Positions 1 to 10,969 are shown, numbered from the stretch's first letter. The stretch is DNA of 64,000 bases from Gemmata sp051859125 (GCF_051859125.1 NZ_JBHYGG010000079.1:1-64000), one strand, 5' to 3'. Program-made: numbers and translations. Notes: generated by a model not told the origin, from the letters alone.

Positions 1-193
1 CGGCGGGACGGTGATCGCGACCGGGGGAGGCACCCGCCGGCCGCTCGGGGCAGTCGTTGCCCCGCACACCTTCCATCGGATGTCCCTCACCACGACAATC
101 GGACCCGTCGGGGTATTCCGCGGAATTTGGGCGGTTGACGGTAGGGGTTGTAACAGGTGCCCGACGAGCGCGCACTTTCGATGCGATACGAAA

Positions 194-224
194 CAGTGCA
201 GGACTGCCTCGAATCGTTGCACTG
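194..224. promoter_or_regulatory. Inverted repeat, possible activator (enhancer) site for amtB
   Basis: CAGTGCA (194-200) and TGCACTG (218-224) form a perfect 7-bp inverted repeat with a 17-nt spacer. Its centre lies about 130 bp upstream of the -24 element, a normal distance for a sigma-54 activator site. It is not the textbook NtrC site (TGCAC...GTGCA), because the half-sites face the other way, so the bound protein is unknown. Confidence 0.35.
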
Positions 225-309
225 CTAAGCCGCACAATTAGGCATTACCCATTTCACCTCACGTTTTTGCAGATCGCTGAGTTGTCGCATCTCGCTTCAA
301 GGTAAAGGG

Positions 310-329
310 ATATGCGTTTCTTCGCATAT
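310..329. promoter_or_regulatory. Inverted repeat just upstream of the -24 element
   Basis: ATATGCG (310-316) and CGCATAT (323-329) are perfect 7-bp arms around a 6-nt centre (TTTCTT), ending 11 bp before the -24 box. An AT-rich dyad this close to a sigma-54 promoter could be a repressor or IHF-like site, or simply a hairpin. The role is inferred from position only. Confidence 0.35.
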
Positions 330-338
330 TGCTCAAGA

Positions 339-356
339 TCGGCACTGCCCATGCAT
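339..356 (+). promoter_or_regulatory. Sigma-54-type (-24/-12) promoter of amtB-glnK
   Basis: GGCAC at 341-345 and ATGCA at 351-355 put GG and GC exactly 10 bp apart, matching the TGGCAC-N5-TTGCA consensus except for the first T of each box. It is on the strand of amtB, with an expected start near 366 and a leader of about 85 nt. Sigma-54 control of amtB-glnK is the classic nitrogen-limitation arrangement, and a sigma-54 activator gene occurs elsewhere in the window (12990-13931), though nothing links the two directly. Confidence 0.5.
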
Positions 357-450
357 TGCGCGGCAAGTTCCGAAACACGAGATCCCAGCATTCACCGAAT
401 GCCGCTTTCCTGGGTGTTGCCGCCTAACTCTTCCCCCGAAAGGTGACCTG

Positions 451-2976
<2,526 letters not shown>

Positions 2977-3101
2977 GCCGCTAGCCCGTGGGTCGCCGCC
3001 CGCGTCACCCGACGCGGGGGCGGCCCCTCCCCGTGCCCGCCCCCGCGGGAGCGGGCGCACCTTAAACCCACAACCACCCCACAACCCACACTCCTGATTC
3101 C

Positions 3102-3455
3102 ATGAAACTTGTTGTTGCGATCATCCGCCCGGAGAAACTGGAGGACGTTCAGAAGGCGCTGGCCGAGCGCGACGTCTACCTCATGACCGTCAGCGACGTC
3201 CGCGGGTGCGGCCGCCAGCGGGGGTACACCGAGGTGTACCGCGGCACCGAGGTCCAGATCCGCCTCGTGCCCAAGTTGAAGCTCGAAATCGCCGTCAACG
3301 AGCCGTTCGTCGAGGCGGCCATCGAGGCCATCGTGCACTCGGCCCGCACCGGCGAGACCGGCACCATCGGCGACGGCAAGATCTTCGTCCTGCCGCTCGA
3401 AGACGCGGTCCGCATCCGGACCGGCGAGCGCGGCGGCAACGCCATCGGGCCGTGA
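3102..3455 (+). CDS. glnK: Nitrogen regulatory protein PII, variant T-loop
   Basis: A 117-residue PII signal protein that senses 2-oxoglutarate and ATP/ADP and blocks AmtB by inserting its T-loop. The N-terminal signature KLVVAIIRPEKLEDV, the T-loop start GCGRQRGYTEVYRG (Gln39 kept) and the IGDGKIFVLP...RIRTGE C-terminus are all present. Tyr46 is conserved, but the position of the uridylylated Tyr51 is valine (GTEV instead of GAEY), so GlnD-type modification there should be impossible. The B-loop reads ARTGETGTIGDGK, about three residues longer than the usual TGxIGDGK. The gene lies 125 bp after amtB on the same strand and is probably cotranscribed from the sigma-54-type promoter. Confidence 0.95.
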   Translation: MKLVVAIIRPEKLEDVQKALAERDVYLMTVSDVRGCGRQRGYTEVYRGTEVQIRLVPKLKLEIAVNEPFVEAAIEAIVHSARTGETGTIGDGKIFVLPLEDAVRIRTGERGGNAIGP

Positions 3456-3477
3456 CCCCGGCTCGCACGTCGGACCC

Positions 3478-3511
3478 CAACGGCCCACCCGCTCCACCGG
3501 GTGGGCCGTTG
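3478..3511 (+). terminator. Probable terminator of amtB-glnK
   Basis: A perfect 14-bp stem (3478-3491 with 3498-3511) around a 6-nt loop starts 22 bp after the glnK stop codon. The downstream side is GC-rich with no T-run, so it may be a weak or factor-assisted terminator. Confidence 0.6.
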
Positions 3512-3601
3512 CGTTGCCGGCGCGTTGCGGAACGGGTCCCGCCCGCCTACCATCACAGGTGCTGCCCGGTCGTCGCCCTCCAACCACCGCCGAGTCCGCC
3601 C

Positions 3602-4930
3602 ATGCGATGCCTGTGTTCGATGGCCCTGCTGTTGGGGCTCGCCGCCGCGGGAACCGCGGCCGAGCCCGTGTTCCCGCTCCGCGACGGGGACCTCTGGGTC
3701 ATGGCGGGCGACAGCATCACCGCCCAGCACCTGCACTCGAACTACTTCGAGGCGTTCTGCTTCGCCCGGTACCCCAAGGCGAAGTTCGCGTTCCGCAACT
3801 CGGGCGTCGGCGGGCACACGGTCCCGTCCACGCTCGCGCGGTTCGAGTACGACGTCGCCGCGTGGAAGCCCACCATCGTCTCGGTCGAGCTCGGGATGAA
3901 CGATGCCGGCAACACGGCACCCGATGCCTTCATCAAGAGCATGGGGGCCATGGTCGAGCGGATCCGCAAGGCCGAGGCCCGCCCCGTGGTGCTCTCCGCC
4001 AGCCCGGTGAACGACGGCTTGCCGCTCGCCAGGGCCGGCACCCGGAACCAGCGGCTCGCCGAGTACGCCGACGGGCTCAAGGAGTTCTGCGAGAAGGAGC
4101 GGGTGCCGTATGCCGACCAGTTCCACGCCCTCGTGGATGTCTGGGCCAGGAACAAGCCGCGGGAGAAGCTCCTGACGGCCGTCGCCGACCTGAAGCCGGC
4201 CGCGGCCGACGACTCCGTCGCCGGCGTCGAGCACCTGCGGGCGTTCCTCGCGGCGCAGGAGAAGGACCCGGCCGCGGGCGCGAACCTCCTGGGCGACCCG
4301 GTCCACCCCGGTGCGCCGGGCCAGCTCATGATGGCCGCGGCGCTCCTCAAGCAGCTCGGGGCCGACGGGTTCGTGAGCAGCGCGGCGATCGACGCCGGGG
4401 CCGACCGGGTCGAGGCGAAGGGGTGCCTGATCTCCAGCCTCAAGGCCGCCGACGGGGGCGTGTCGTTCGACCGCCTCGACGAGTGCCTCCCGTTCCCGAT
4501 CGCCGACGACGCTCGGCCTGCAATCGCGATCGCCCAAGACGTGCTCGCGCTCAGCCAGTACACGCTGAAGGTGACCGGGCTGAAGGACGGGGACTACGCG
4601 CTGAAGGTCGGCGGCGTCCCGTCGGGCCGGTTCACCGCGAAGCAACTCGCCGAGGGGCTGAACCTCACGACCGTCACGGGCGAGGGGAAGAAGGCCAACC
4701 CGATCACGGCCCAGATGCGAGCGGTCCTCGACGCGGTTGACGACAAGGAGAAGCTCGTGAGCCAGTGGCGGATGAACTCGCAGAAGGCCCACAACAACAA
4801 GAACGACAAGAAGGCCCGCGAGGCGCTCGTCACCCTCGGGGCGCGGATCGAGGACGCCGACGCGAAGATCCGCGACGCCGCGAAGCCGCAGACCATCCAC
4901 TTCGAGATCGTGCCGGTCGCGGGGAAGTAG
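3602..4930 (+). CDS. Secreted SGNH/GDSL-family hydrolase
   Basis: A 442-residue exported esterase-like protein. A signal peptide (MRCLCSMALLLGLAAAGTAAE) precedes an SGNH fold: block I MAGDSIT with the nucleophile Ser near residue 38, block II Gly in NSGVGGHT, block III Asn in ELGMND (about residue 99) and block V DPVHPG with the catalytic Asp/His (about 233-236). The first 240 residues are the hydrolase. The remaining 200 are a C-terminal domain with charged helices, as in planctomycete SGNH proteins thought to act on acylated sugars. The ATG at 3602 is chosen because the signal peptide starts there; the longer open frame upstream overlaps glnK. Substrate unknown. A long palindrome begins 11 bp after the stop. 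Confidence 0.85.
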   Translation: MRCLCSMALLLGLAAAGTAAEPVFPLRDGDLWVMAGDSITAQHLHSNYFEAFCFARYPKAKFAFRNSGVGGHTVPSTLARFEYDVAAWKPTIVSVELGMNDAGNTAPDAFIKSMGAMVERIRKAEARPVVLSASPVNDGLPLARAGTRNQRLAEYADGLKEFCEKERVPYADQFHALVDVWARNKPREKLLTAVADLKPAAADDSVAGVEHLRAFLAAQEKDPAAGANLLGDPVHPGAPGQLMMAAALLKQLGADGFVSSAAIDAGADRVEAKGCLISSLKAADGGVSFDRLDECLPFPIADDARPAIAIAQDVLALSQYTLKVTGLKDGDYALKVGGVPSGRFTAKQLAEGLNLTTVTGEGKKANPITAQMRAVLDAVDDKEKLVSQWRMNSQKAHNNKNDKKAREALVTLGARIEDADAKIRDAAKPQTIHFEIVPVAGK

Positions 4931-4941
4931 GGCGTGATCGT

Positions 4942-5015
4942 GGCGAGCCGGGAGCGTCAGCGACCGGAGTTCTTGCTCAGCGCGTGCCTCCGGTCGCTGA
5001 CGCTCCCGGCTCGCC
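4942..5015. repeat. Long perfect palindrome (28-bp arms)
   Basis: Arms 4942-4969 and 4988-5015 are perfect reverse complements (28 of 28) around an 18-nt loop, 11 bp after the SGNH hydrolase stop. The arm starts GGCGAGCCGGGAGCGTCAG. Its translation (SRERQRPE) resembles a string I recall from spurious Gemmata ORFs, suggesting a dispersed REP/MITE-like element. It could also act as a terminator. The following 5016-5282 holds no gene that can be supported. Confidence 0.8.
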
Positions 5016-5282
5016 GTGCGGCTGGGCTTCTCGACCGCGGGCCGGTCCGGCTGCCTCCCGCACCCCACCGCACCACGCCGCTTCCTGCGGCCGATGGGCG
5101 TGGCAAACGCCGCCCGCTGGTGGCTCGCGGCCCGTCGGAAGCGTGGTTCGGGTTGGGGTTCCGAGAAGAATCCCCCCGACCCGCCGGAGTGCCCACAGAA
5201 ACTGAAATTCTGCGAGCGGGAACGATGCGAGGAGCGTATGATCGGTAACGCTCTCTCCGCCACTATCGCTGAGCAGTATCAC

Positions 5283-6608
5283 ATGCGGCGGATCGCACTC
5301 GTCTTGCTCTTCACGGCCTGCGGAGCGGCCGGGGCGGCCGACCACGAAACCGACAAGCTCGCCAACTGGCACCAGTGGCGCGGCCCACACGCCGACGGTT
5401 CCGCCCCCAGTGCGAACCCACCGGTGAAGTGGGACGCGACCACCAACGTCCGCTGGAAGGCCGAGGTGCCGGGGAAGGGCAGCAGCACGCCGGTGGTGTG
5501 GGGCGACCGCGTGTTCGTGACCACCGCCGTGAAGATGGACCGCGTCGCGAAGCCCGACGAACTCCCAGCGGCCGACCCGAAGTTCAAGCTCGTTCCGCCG
5601 CCGCCGACGAACTTCTACAAGTTCCTCGTGCTCTGCTTCGACCGGAACACCGGCAAGGTGCTCTGGGAGAAGGTCGCGGCCGAGCGGCTCCCCCACGAGG
5701 GGACGCACGAGACGCACTCCTACGCGGGCGGCTCGCCCACCACCGACGGCAAGCACCTGTACCTCTCGTTCGGCTCGGCCGGCACCTTCTGCTACGACTT
5801 CGACGGCAACCTGAAGTGGGCGCGCGACCTCGGGATCATGCACACGCGCCTCGGCTGGGGCGAGGCCGTCACGCCCGTGGTCGCCGGCGGCGCGCTGCTC
5901 GTGAACTACGATCAAGAAGTGGACTCGGCGCTGTACTGTCTCGACGCCGCGACCGGCAAGGACCGGTGGGTCGCGAAGCGGGACGAGAAGACCACCTGGA
6001 ACGTGCCGCTCGTGGTCGAGTTCGGCGGGAAGACACAGGTCGTCACGTCCGGCACTACGCGGATCCGGAGCTACGACCTCGCGACCGGCGACCTGATCTG
6101 GCAGTGCGGCGGCATGACGGTGAACCCGATCCCGTCGCCGGTGCGGGTCGGCGACGCGGTCGTGTGCATGAGCGGGTACAAGGGCTCGGCGGTCGTGTCG
6201 GTGCCGCTCGGCTCGACGGGCGACCTGGGCACCGACGGCAAGGTGAACTGGCGGTACGGCACCGGAACGCCCTACGTCCCGTCTCCGGCGGTGGTCGGCT
6301 CGCGTTTGTACTTCACGGGCGGCAACGGCGAGGTGCTGACGGTTCTCGACGCGAAGACCGGGAAGCCTGTCATCGAGCAGGAGCGCCTGCCGCAGGCGAA
6401 GAGCTTCTACGGCTCCCCGGCCACCGCCGCGGGCCGCGTGTACTTCACGGACCGCTCCGGAGTCACGGTGGTGCTGAAAGCGGGCGACACGCTGGACGTC
6501 TTATCGGTGAACAAGCTCGGCGAGCCGGTCGATGCCTCGCCCGTGTTGGTCGGCAAGCAGTTGTTCCTGCGCGGCGAGCGCGCGCTGTTCTGCATCGAGG
6601 AACGGTGA
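5283..6608 (+). CDS. Exported PQQ-type beta-propeller repeat protein
   Basis: A 441-residue protein with a signal peptide (MRRIALVLLFTACGAAGAA) followed by repeated propeller blades with the motif 'LYCLDAATGKDRWVAK', seen near residues 118-130, 216-232 and 262-275 and in a weaker last copy. The first blade has NWHQWRGPHADGS, the typical entry of planctomycete PQQ-like WD40 proteins related to BamB and to alcohol-dehydrogenase propellers. No catalytic or PQQ-binding residues can be assigned, so it is probably a binding or scaffolding protein outside the cytoplasm. The ATG at 5283 is preferred over the in-frame ATG at 5238 because the signal peptide starts there. Confidence 0.8.
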   Translation: MRRIALVLLFTACGAAGAADHETDKLANWHQWRGPHADGSAPSANPPVKWDATTNVRWKAEVPGKGSSTPVVWGDRVFVTTAVKMDRVAKPDELPAADPKFKLVPPPPTNFYKFLVLCFDRNTGKVLWEKVAAERLPHEGTHETHSYAGGSPTTDGKHLYLSFGSAGTFCYDFDGNLKWARDLGIMHTRLGWGEAVTPVVAGGALLVNYDQEVDSALYCLDAATGKDRWVAKRDEKTTWNVPLVVEFGGKTQVVTSGTTRIRSYDLATGDLIWQCGGMTVNPIPSPVRVGDAVVCMSGYKGSAVVSVPLGSTGDLGTDGKVNWRYGTGTPYVPSPAVVGSRLYFTGGNGEVLTVLDAKTGKPVIEQERLPQAKSFYGSPATAAGRVYFTDRSGVTVVLKAGDTLDVLSVNKLGEPVDASPVLVGKQLFLRGERALFCIEER

Positions 6609-7234
6609 CGGGCGCGTGCCCTGGGCGATGCGATGAGAATCTCGCGATAACGTGTCCGCTTCCGCCGGCCGCTTACGTATGTCCCCCCAAGTTCCTGTTG
6701 GGGTCTTGAGTCAGCAGAAGGGTCGAGCGGCTCGGCGAAGTGGTGGAGAACACGTAACGCGCTTCAGCGCGAAGCGTGATCGAGCGATGCACTGCCGAAC
6801 TGCGGGAATTGTGTCTGCCCGGAACTGGTGCGGGATTCCCCACAGCGTGTCGGCCGAGTTTGCACCGGTGGGAGTCCGGTGCCGGGTTCTCGTACAGTGT
6901 CGGACCTTGGCTCCGAGAAACGCGACGGTGTCGGTTTTCGGAACCTTTTTTCAGAATTTCGTGCTTGATGGACCCCATGACCGGCGTTGTAATGCTAGAC
7001 ACAGATCAGGACAACGCGGGTAATCGCCCACAACTTAAACGTGAGCACCTGTCTCTCGTTTTGAAGCAATCATGCTCGCAAACAGCCCGCTCCTCCGCTA
7101 CCTCGAATCTCCTTCACTCCGCCAAGTGCGGCCGCGGAACGCTCGCGGCCCCGGGTGTTGAGTCCTTGAACTTCCCCGTTATCGGGGTTGGCCTTTTACC
7201 CATTCTCGTCCCCAGTTCGAAGCAGGAGTCACGT
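6609..7234. other. Intergenic stretch without a supported gene
   Basis: 626 bp between the beta-propeller and DUF1559 genes. Base composition is less GC-rich than the neighbouring genes, and the open frames have no plausible start site or known motif. Small hairpins are visible at 6862-6882 (7-bp stem) and 7174-7187 (CCCCG-TTAT-CGGGG followed by a TTTT run at 7193-7196), the latter 48 bp before the prepilin start. Either a long control region or the remains of a decayed gene. Confidence 0.5.
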
Positions 7235-8083
7235 ATGAAGTCGCAGTTCGCCCGCAAACGGGCAGGGTTCACGCTGATCGAGTTGCTGGTGGTGATCGCG
7301 ATCATCGCCATCCTCATCGGCCTCCTTCTGCCGGCCGTGCAGAAGGTCCGCGAGGCTGCCGCTCGTATGACGAGCAGCAACAACCTCAAGCAGATGGGTC
7401 TCGGCTGTCACAACTACCACGACAGCTTCATGAAGTTTCCGATCATGGGTTTCCCAATCACATCTGGGGTTACCGGTGCGACTCCGGCGGCACCCGTCGT
7501 CGCGAGTGTTCACTTCTTGATTCTCCCATACATTGAGCAAAATAATATCTACACCGCCAACTCGCTCGCAACGAACTTTGTAAAGACGTATGCTGATCCG
7601 ACGGATACAACGATTGGCACGACCGCGGGAATCACGAGCTATGCCTGGAACCCGCTGCTGTTCGCCTCGGGTGTGAGCTTCACCAACCTGAACTCGATTT
7701 CGGACGGTGCGAGCAACACCGTGATGGAAGCTCAGCGAGTTGCAACCTGCAGCAGCACGAACACTTCCTCCACGGCTGTCGGAACTGCTCCTGGGGTGTA
7801 CGCGGCACCGGGTACGCAAGCGAGCTTCGCTTGCCCTTGGGCCACGGCAGCTACGACCGCTGTCTTGACGACCAATGTGGGCACCGTGTATGCCATCGGC
7901 GTGAAGCCGACCGGTACCCCGCTTTGCTCGGCTGGCCGTGCGGAATCCCAGCAGGCCGGCTCGATCCTCGTGTCGCTGGCTGATGCGAGCGTTCGCGGTG
8001 TCAGCAGCGGCGTGTCGCAGTTCACCTTCGGCAAGGCTTGCACGCCGGCCGGCGGCGATCTCCTCGATGCCGACTGGAACTAA
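7235..8083 (+). CDS. DUF1559 prepilin-like protein
   Basis: A 282-residue protein with a type IV pilin/pseudopilin N-terminus: short basic leader, then GFTLIELLVVIAIIAILIGLLLP with Gly-Phe as the prepilin peptidase site and Glu at +5. The following KVREAAARM..NNLKQMGLGCHNY is the signature of DUF1559 (SBP_bac_10), a family expanded to dozens of copies in planctomycetes. The rest is a Ser/Thr/Ala-rich globular part with ISDGASNTVM. AGGAG at 7222-7226 supports the ATG. Its codon use is less GC-biased than neighbouring genes. Probably a surface or secretion-system pseudopilin; its partner is unknown. A strong hairpin follows the stop. Confidence 0.93.
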   Translation: MKSQFARKRAGFTLIELLVVIAIIAILIGLLLPAVQKVREAAARMTSSNNLKQMGLGCHNYHDSFMKFPIMGFPITSGVTGATPAAPVVASVHFLILPYIEQNNIYTANSLATNFVKTYADPTDTTIGTTAGITSYAWNPLLFASGVSFTNLNSISDGASNTVMEAQRVATCSSTNTSSTAVGTAPGVYAAPGTQASFACPWATAATTAVLTTNVGTVYAIGVKPTGTPLCSAGRAESQQAGSILVSLADASVRGVSSGVSQFTFGKACTPAGGDLLDADWN

Positions 8084-8111
8084 TCCTCGCTCCGTGACGT
8101 GACGTCCTCCG

Positions 8112-8135
8112 CCGCCCGGCCTCATGGCCGGGCGG
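8112..8135 (+). terminator. Intrinsic terminator after the DUF1559 gene
   Basis: A perfect 10-bp stem (CCGCCCGGCC/GGCCGGGCGG) with a TCAT loop is followed by TTCTCGTTT, 28 bp after the stop codon. It also lies 24 bp beyond the 3' end of the converging methyltransferase, so it may serve both. Confidence 0.8.
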
Positions 8136-8159
8136 TTCTCGTTTGGGGCTCGCGAATGG

Positions 8160-8903
8160 TCACCGCATGCATTCGAGGAAGGCCACGGGGCACTGCGTGA
8201 GCAGGAGCGACCAGAAGTCGGCCCCGAACTCGACTTCGCCCTGTGGTGCGAGTTGCGGGGCGTGCCAGCGCACGTCGCGGAAGCCGGCGCCCGCCAGCGC
8301 CTCCTCGTGGGCCGCGACACCGAGGTAGTAGTTCTCGATCTCGAACGCCTGCCCGTCGAGGTAGAACTTCCAGCGGATCGGCGAGCCCTCGCGCCACTCG
8401 TCACTAGCCGAGTGCGAGACCTCGAAGCCGTACTTGCGGAACGACGGCAGCGTCGGGAAGTGCGTGGCGGGGTTGCTGTTCACGGTCACGAACCGGCCGC
8501 CCGGCTTCAGGCACCGTGCGATGCCCGCACACATCGCCGCAAGCTCGCTACGGTTGCGGGCGTAGTTCAACAGGTACGCGGCCACCACGAGATCGAACTC
8601 GCCGTCGAACGCCAGATTGCGGGCGTCGCCGACCTGATAGGTGATGCCGAGTCGGTGCTCGGCCTCCTGCGTGCGGGCGAGTTCGACCATTCCCGCCGAC
8701 AGGTCGACGCCGGCGACGCGCGCCGCCCCGCGCTGCTTCAGCAGTCGCGTGTAGAACCCCTCGCCGCACGCCACGTCCAGCACCGCCCGCCCCGTCACGT
8801 CGCCGACGCGTCCCAGGAACGTGTGCGCCTCGACGTGTGTTCGCCACGGCTGGCGCTTGGACAGTTGGTACAGCTCGGCGATCGGGTCGTAGTCGGTGGG
8901 CAT
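8160..8903 (-). CDS. Class I SAM-dependent methyltransferase
   Basis: A 247-residue Rossmann-fold methyltransferase. Motif I is VLDVACGEGFYTRLL (about residues 40-54), the acidic ribose-binding residue is in VAGVDLS, motif II is FDLVVAAYLLNY and the post-motif is LKPGGRFVTVN. The second half, with a YLDGQAFEIENYYLG strand region, fits small-molecule rather than nucleic-acid methyltransferases, but the substrate cannot be read. The ATG at 8903 has GGGAG five bases ahead; a GTG just upstream (8906) is less likely. It stands alone, converging on the DUF1559 gene. Confidence 0.85.
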   Translation of the reverse strand: MPTDYDPIAELYQLSKRQPWRTHVEAHTFLGRVGDVTGRAVLDVACGEGFYTRLLKQRGAARVAGVDLSAGMVELARTQEAEHRLGITYQVGDARNLAFDGEFDLVVAAYLLNYARNRSELAAMCAGIARCLKPGGRFVTVNSNPATHFPTLPSFRKYGFEVSHSASDEWREGSPIRWKFYLDGQAFEIENYYLGVAAHEEALAGAGFRDVRWHAPQLAPQGEVEFGADFWSLLLTQCPVAFLECMR

Positions 8904-9043
8904 CACAACTCCCGCGGGGAAGGGGGCTCGGCGACAATCCGCGCCGTTGTTCCCTTCGAGCGCCCTCGCAGTCTATACTTGCGGCACGATCCGAACCACG
9001 CGCGCCTTCGCCCACCCTCTCCCCAGCGCCGAGTACCCCTCTG

Positions 9044-10273
9044 ATGCGACAGCTCGTCAATCGCCCCGCTGCTTCTCTCCGCTCCCACCTGTGCGTCGAA
9101 CCGCTCGACTCCCGCCTGACGCCCGCGACGTTCGCGGTCGGCGCGGCCGACGGGTCCGTGAGCCTGCTCGACTCCGCGACCGGCGCGGCGGTGGTCGAGG
9201 ACTTCCGCCCGTTCGACACCGACGCGGGCCAGTACACCGGGCTCGTCTCGGTCGCGCTCGGGGACTTCGACAAGGACGGCACGGCCGACGTGTTCGTGGC
9301 GGCCGCGCAGCCCGGCGGGGTGAAGGGCCTCGACGCCTCGAAGGCCGGGAAGGTGTTCGTGTTCGACGGCGAGGCGCTCCAGAGCGGCACGGCGACGGTG
9401 CTCCACACCTTCACGCCGTTCGCGCAGTCGGACGGCCCGGGCGGTTCGCCGGACCCGTACCGGAACGGGCTGAACATCGCGGTGGGCGACGTCAACGGCG
9501 ACGCCACGATCGACCTCGTCGCCGGCACCCGCGGGGGCGGCGCGGCCGGCGGGCTACCCGAGTACGGGCGGCTCGTCGTGGTGTCGGCGGGGGCCGACCC
9601 GGGCGGCTCGGGCGACACCCGGATCGGCTCGCTGCTGACGCCGTTCGGGGCGACGTACCAGAAGGGGGTGGTGGTCGAGGCCGGCGACTTCAACAAGGAC
9701 AACCGGGCCGAGGTGGCGGTGACCCGGGGCGGCCCGGTCGGGGCGTCGAACCCGAACAAGTCGGTGAAGCTCAAGGTGTTCACGCTCGCCGGCAGCGCGC
9801 TCGCCGAGCTGGATCTGACCGGCGACGGGACCCCGTTCGCGCCGTTCGGGTCGGTCACCGGGGCGGGCGGGAAGACGATCGAGCGCGACGCCCGGATCGC
9901 GGTCGTGGACACCGACGCCGACGGGTTCAAGGAGCTGGTGTTCACCGCGGTCGACCGGGTGACGGACCCGAGCAACCCCCAGGTCCGCATCGGCGTCTAC
10001 GCGATCAACACCGCCACGGGGCTCGCCACGCTCGCGAGCACGGGGCCGACGGGCACCTTCACGACGTTCCTGACCGGGAGTCAGGTCGCCGACCACGCGA
10101 CCACGCACATCGACACGAGCGACGGCGGCGGGTTCGTGAACCTCGCGCTGCTCACCCAGGGGACCGGCGGCGCGTTCGCGGTGCAGTTCCTGGACCCGAT
10201 CATCGGGGACACCATCACGGGCGGGTTCGGCCTGAACCTCGCGCTCGGCGGCATCACCCTCGACGCGGTCTGA
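9044..10273 (+). CDS. FG-GAP/VCBS repeat protein with planctomycete N-terminus
   Basis: A 409-residue protein whose N-terminus reads LRSHLCVEPLDSRLTPA. This 'EPLxxRLxPA' motif starts many planctomycete surface proteins and replaces a classical signal peptide. At least four FG-GAP-type repeats follow with calcium-binding loops: GDFDKDGTADVFV, GDVNGDATIDLVAG, GDFNKDNRAEVAV and VDTDADGFKELVF. These build an integrin-like beta-propeller. Likely exported and surface-bound or adhesive; ligand unknown. The ATG at 9044 sits at the motif start. A long palindrome lies about 180 bp downstream. Confidence 0.85.
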   Translation: MRQLVNRPAASLRSHLCVEPLDSRLTPATFAVGAADGSVSLLDSATGAAVVEDFRPFDTDAGQYTGLVSVALGDFDKDGTADVFVAAAQPGGVKGLDASKAGKVFVFDGEALQSGTATVLHTFTPFAQSDGPGGSPDPYRNGLNIAVGDVNGDATIDLVAGTRGGGAAGGLPEYGRLVVVSAGADPGGSGDTRIGSLLTPFGATYQKGVVVEAGDFNKDNRAEVAVTRGGPVGASNPNKSVKLKVFTLAGSALAELDLTGDGTPFAPFGSVTGAGGKTIERDARIAVVDTDADGFKELVFTAVDRVTDPSNPQVRIGVYAINTATGLATLASTGPTGTFTTFLTGSQVADHATTHIDTSDGGGFVNLALLTQGTGGAFAVQFLDPIIGDTITGGFGLNLALGGITLDAV

Positions 10274-10424
10274 CGCCCGCGGCTGGAGTTTCTGCAACGC
10301 GACCGGTAAGAACTCCAGCCGTCGGGAAGAAAGTCGCGAAGGGATTACAACCGCAGGCGGCGGCGAGTGGGCGGGCTGGGCAGTCCTGATTGGCCCGTGG
10401 CGGGTTTCGCCCACAGCAAGGGAA

Positions 10425-10560
10425 CTCATACCAAGTCTTGTTGATTGCTAACTGTAGCCGGCCTCTGTGAGGCCGGGCCTGTGGGACTCGCACACGCCCG
10501 GCCTCACAGAGGCCGGCTACAGAACGGATTAGAATCCACGCGATCCGGTATCACATCTTG
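10425..10560. repeat. MITE-like palindromic element with perfect 27-bp core arms
   Basis: The core is a perfect inverted repeat, 10452-10478 with 10496-10522, around a 17-nt loop. Outside it, the flanks are also imperfect inverted copies: CATACCAAG near 10430 against CGGTATCACATCTTGG near 10545, and GATTGCTAA against TTAGAATCC. That suggests a roughly 130-bp mobile palindrome rather than a plain terminator. The whole 10274-10669 interval otherwise holds no supported gene. Confidence 0.65.
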
Positions 10561-10609
10561 GCGAGAACGGGGAGTTGCGTTCCGGGACGTGTGTCCCCCA
10601 CAAAGCACA

Positions 10610-10647
10610 GCGGCCCCGGCGAAACCAGGTGGTTCCGCCGGGGCCGC
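10610..10647. terminator. Strong GC-rich hairpin, probable terminator
   Basis: A perfect 12-bp stem (GCGGCCCCGGCG with its complement at 10636-10647), extended inside by AACC/GGTT pairing, is followed on the plus strand by GAGTTTT. It lies 22 bp beyond the 3' end of the small minus-strand gene at 10670-10813 and could end transcription from both sides. Confidence 0.6.
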
Positions 10648-10669
10648 GAGTTTTCGGAACGTGTAGGGG

Positions 10670-10813
10670 TCAGTCGCCGCCGCCGAGGTCGATCCACAGG
10701 TCGCCGAAGTCGGCGGGAACGGCGTCGCGGTGGTCATCCCGGGTGACGGTGCGGAACTCCTCAACGGGGGCGAGCAGGGTGCCGTGGTCGGACAGGCCAG
10801 CGCTCGTCAGCAT
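10670..10813 (-). CDS. Small hypothetical protein (47 aa)
   Basis: A 47-residue acidic peptide beginning MLTSAGLSDHGTLLAPVEEF and ending FGDLWIDLGGGD. It has no membrane segment or known motif. The case for a gene is a good ribosome site (GAGGA seven bases before the ATG), a GC-rich codon pattern like its neighbours, and a strong hairpin just after the stop. It lies 156 bp downstream of the methyltransferase on the same strand. Function unknown; could be spurious. Confidence 0.45.
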   Translation of the reverse strand: MLTSAGLSDHGTLLAPVEEFRTVTRDDHRDAVPADFGDLWIDLGGGD

Positions 10814-10969
10814 CGTTATGTCCTCGGGAGCCGGGCGTTCAAGAGTTCGTTGGCCCGGTGGAAAGGTACTAAGCACGCCGCGTGCCGCTCGCCGGAAGTG
10901 TTTTGCGGGAACGACTTACCGCGCCCCTACAAGTTCGCAGGCGCTCCCAGATTGCCCCATCGTGAGACT

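Larger units (their letters stand above)
1..450. other. Non-coding leader region upstream of amtB
   Basis: No convincing gene is present; the short open frames here have no ribosome site and no recognisable product. A small hairpin at 47-63 (6-bp stem GGGGCA/TGCCCC, 5-nt loop) could end transcription of a gene left of the window. The stretch from about 180 to 330 is clearly less GC-rich than the surrounding genes and holds two dyads and a sigma-54-type promoter, listed separately, so most of it is probably the control region of amtB. Confidence 0.6.

Noticed and set aside
11..305. Short frames at the left edge
   Set aside because: Overlapping, no start signals, and they cross the likely control region of amtB.
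4934..5248. 104-residue frame beginning MIVASRERQRPEF
   Set aside because: Its first third is just the translation of the long palindrome; no ribosome site or conserved product.
6652..7023. 123-residue frame between the propeller and DUF1559 genes
   Set aside because: No ribosome site, no domain, and composition typical of chance frames.
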